Origin: a bacterium | GTDB taxonomy: Bacteria > Latescibacterota > Latescibacteria > Latescibacterales > Latescibacteraceae | Assembly: GCA_021372535.1 (NCBI GenBank) | Contig: JAJFUH010000190.1 | Location: forward strand, 1-16,876 | Direction: 5' to 3' | DNA length: 16,876 nt | In this document: positions 15,841-16,876 of the stretch, piece after piece | Position numbering within the stretch: position 1 is the first letter of the stretch | Layout of the letters: the number at the start of each line of letters is the position of its first letter | The notes under the pieces: model-generated | What the model was told of the DNA's origin: nothing | Database searches by the model: none | The model's input: the letters and a program-made list of their open reading frames with translations, nothing else | Made by a program: the position numbers and the translations under genes

Positions 15841-16876
15841 GAGCGTTATGGCCAGCCTTTCTCTTGTCAAGAACGAGTTTATACGAGAGACTTTCAACAA
15901 GCGCTATGTAGGAAGCCTCGATAACGTTTTCCGAAACACCGACAGTACCCCAGGCATCGACGCCATCCGAAGACTCGATGAGCACACGCACCTTCGCCTC
16001 CGTTCCCTCATCCGACGAAAGCACGCGTACACGGTAGTCTTCGAGATGAACCGTCGCAAGCTGGGGATAAAACCTGTTAAGAGCCTTACGGACAGCACCA
16101 TTGAGAGCATCGACCGGGCCATCGCCCTCCGAAGCGGTAAGCTCTTCGGCGCCATCCACCGTGAGTTTTATCGTTGCCTCGCTGATCATCGAGCCATCCT
16201 GACGGCGGTCGGTTATCACCCTGAATCCGCCGAGCGAAAACGGGGGTTTGTAATCATCGATAATCCGCGCCGCAAGAAGTTCGAACGATCCCTGCGCTGC
16301 CTCATACTGGTATCCTTCATGTTCCTTTTTCTTCAATTCGGTAAGCACAGCCTTTATCCGGGGCCCGTTCTTATCGAGATCGGGATAAATCATCTTCAGC
16401 TTTGCCAGCACCGTAGCGGTTCCCGACTGATCGGAGAGGAGAAAACGGCGCTGATTGCCAACCATCTGGGGATCGACGTGTTCGAAGGTCCGCGGATTCT
16501 TGACAACACCATCGATGTGTGCACCCCCCTTATGAGCAAATGCGCTCTCTCCGACATAGGGCTGACGGTGGTTATGAAACTCGTTGGATATCTCCGAAAC
16601 AAACCGTGAAAGCTCCATGAGCTCCCTGATTTTGTTATGCAGAAGACATTCGATGCCGAGTTTCAATGTAATATTAGGGATCGATGTACAGAGATTGTCA
16701 TTCCCGCACCGCTCGCCGATACCGTTTATCGTTCCCTGAATCTGCACGGCTCCCTGGGTAACGGCAGCCATGGTATTCGCCGCGCTGAGCCCGGAATCGT
16801 TGTGGCAGTGGATGCCAAAAGGTATCGATATCTTCCCGCGGACCTCACCGCATACTGCCGTAATTTCCTCGGGAAG
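15824..16876 (-). CDS. cimA: Citramalate synthase (EC 2.3.3.21), 5' part outside window
   Basis: Citramalate synthase condenses pyruvate and acetyl-CoA to (R)-citramalate, giving a threonine-independent route to isoleucine. The frame is open to the window edge; the last 350 codons are present and roughly the first third of the gene is missing. The metal-binding GIHCHNDSGLSAANT and the INGIGERCGNDNL motifs of the alpha-isopropylmalate/citramalate synthase family come first, then LFA-like linker sequence with AHKGGAHIDGV, then the C-terminal allosteric domain (LEDYRVRVLSSDEGT, VRVLIESSDG, WGTVGVSENVIEASYIALVESLSYKL). The latter block is characteristic of the citramalate-type enzyme rather than LeuA. 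It overlaps the alaC-like gene by 17 bases. It is the first gene of the cluster that is visible; what lies upstream is unknown. Confidence 0.92.
   Translation of the reverse strand, partial: LPEEITAVCGEVRGKISIPFGIHCHNDSGLSAANTMAAVTQGAVQIQGTINGIGERCGNDNLCTSIPNITLKLGIECLLHNKIRELMELSRFVSEISNEFHNHRQPYVGESAFAHKGGAHIDGVVKNPRTFEHVDPQMVGNQRRFLLSDQSGTATVLAKLKMIYPDLDKNGPRIKAVLTELKKKEHEGYQYEAAQGSFELLAARIIDDYKPPFSLGGFRVITDRRQDGSMISEATIKLTVDGAEELTASEGDGPVDALNGAVRKALNRFYPQLATVHLEDYRVRVLSSDEGTEAKVRVLIESSDGVDAWGTVGVSENVIEASYIALVESLSYKLVLDKRKAGHNAHGQNS

Noticed and set aside
15839-16609. 256-codon plus-strand open frame
   Set aside because: It lies antisense to cimA and has no family features, whereas the minus strand gives a clear citramalate synthase.

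Overview
The window is a stretch of bacterial chromosome of moderate GC. It most likely comes from a Gram-negative member of the Fibrobacteres-Chlorobi-Bacteroidetes (FCB) superphylum or a related candidate phylum. Three things point there: a secreted repeat protein ending in a type IX-secretion/FlgD-like sorting tail; an atpD-atpC pair standing apart from the other ATP synthase genes; and an outer-membrane beta-barrel with a c-type heme site. The phylum is an inference; no marker such as rRNA is present.

Layout, left to right. Positions 1-385 hold one copy of a 136-bp structured repeat and then AT-rich DNA. A tRNA-Gly(GCC) with encoded CCA and its own terminator follows (386-505). Next, on the + strand, come atpD and atpC (698-2515). 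Everything after that is on the minus strand: a secreted seven-repeat, probably beta-propeller, protein (2895-4535), and a two-gene electron-transfer operon (5048-7605) made of a pentaheme cytochrome c and a porin-like barrel with a single N-terminal heme site. That operon has a near-consensus promoter, an operator-like palindrome and a strong terminator hairpin. A second copy of the 136-bp repeat sits at 7785-7920.

The right half (7961-16876) is a long, mostly tightly packed minus-strand amino-acid biosynthesis cluster. In transcription order it reads cimA (cut by the window edge) - alaC-like aminotransferase - argJ - aspartate aminotransferase - hisG - hisD - hisC - hisB. It joins the citramalate route to isoleucine, alanine formation, the recycling step of arginine synthesis, aspartate transamination and four histidine steps. 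The rest of the his set (hisI, hisE, hisA, hisH, hisF) is not in the window. Most of these enzymes use or make glutamate, 2-oxoglutarate or pyruvate, so the cluster looks like a shared nitrogen-assimilation unit.

The observations most worth pursuing are the heme-barrel plus pentaheme cytochrome operon (architecture like the Fe(II)-oxidising Cyc2 family, but function unproven), the duplicated 136-bp element with perfectly conserved hairpins, and the seven-bladed propeller-like exported protein. Several small palindromic repeats lie in the gaps. No insertion sequence, CRISPR array or prophage was seen.
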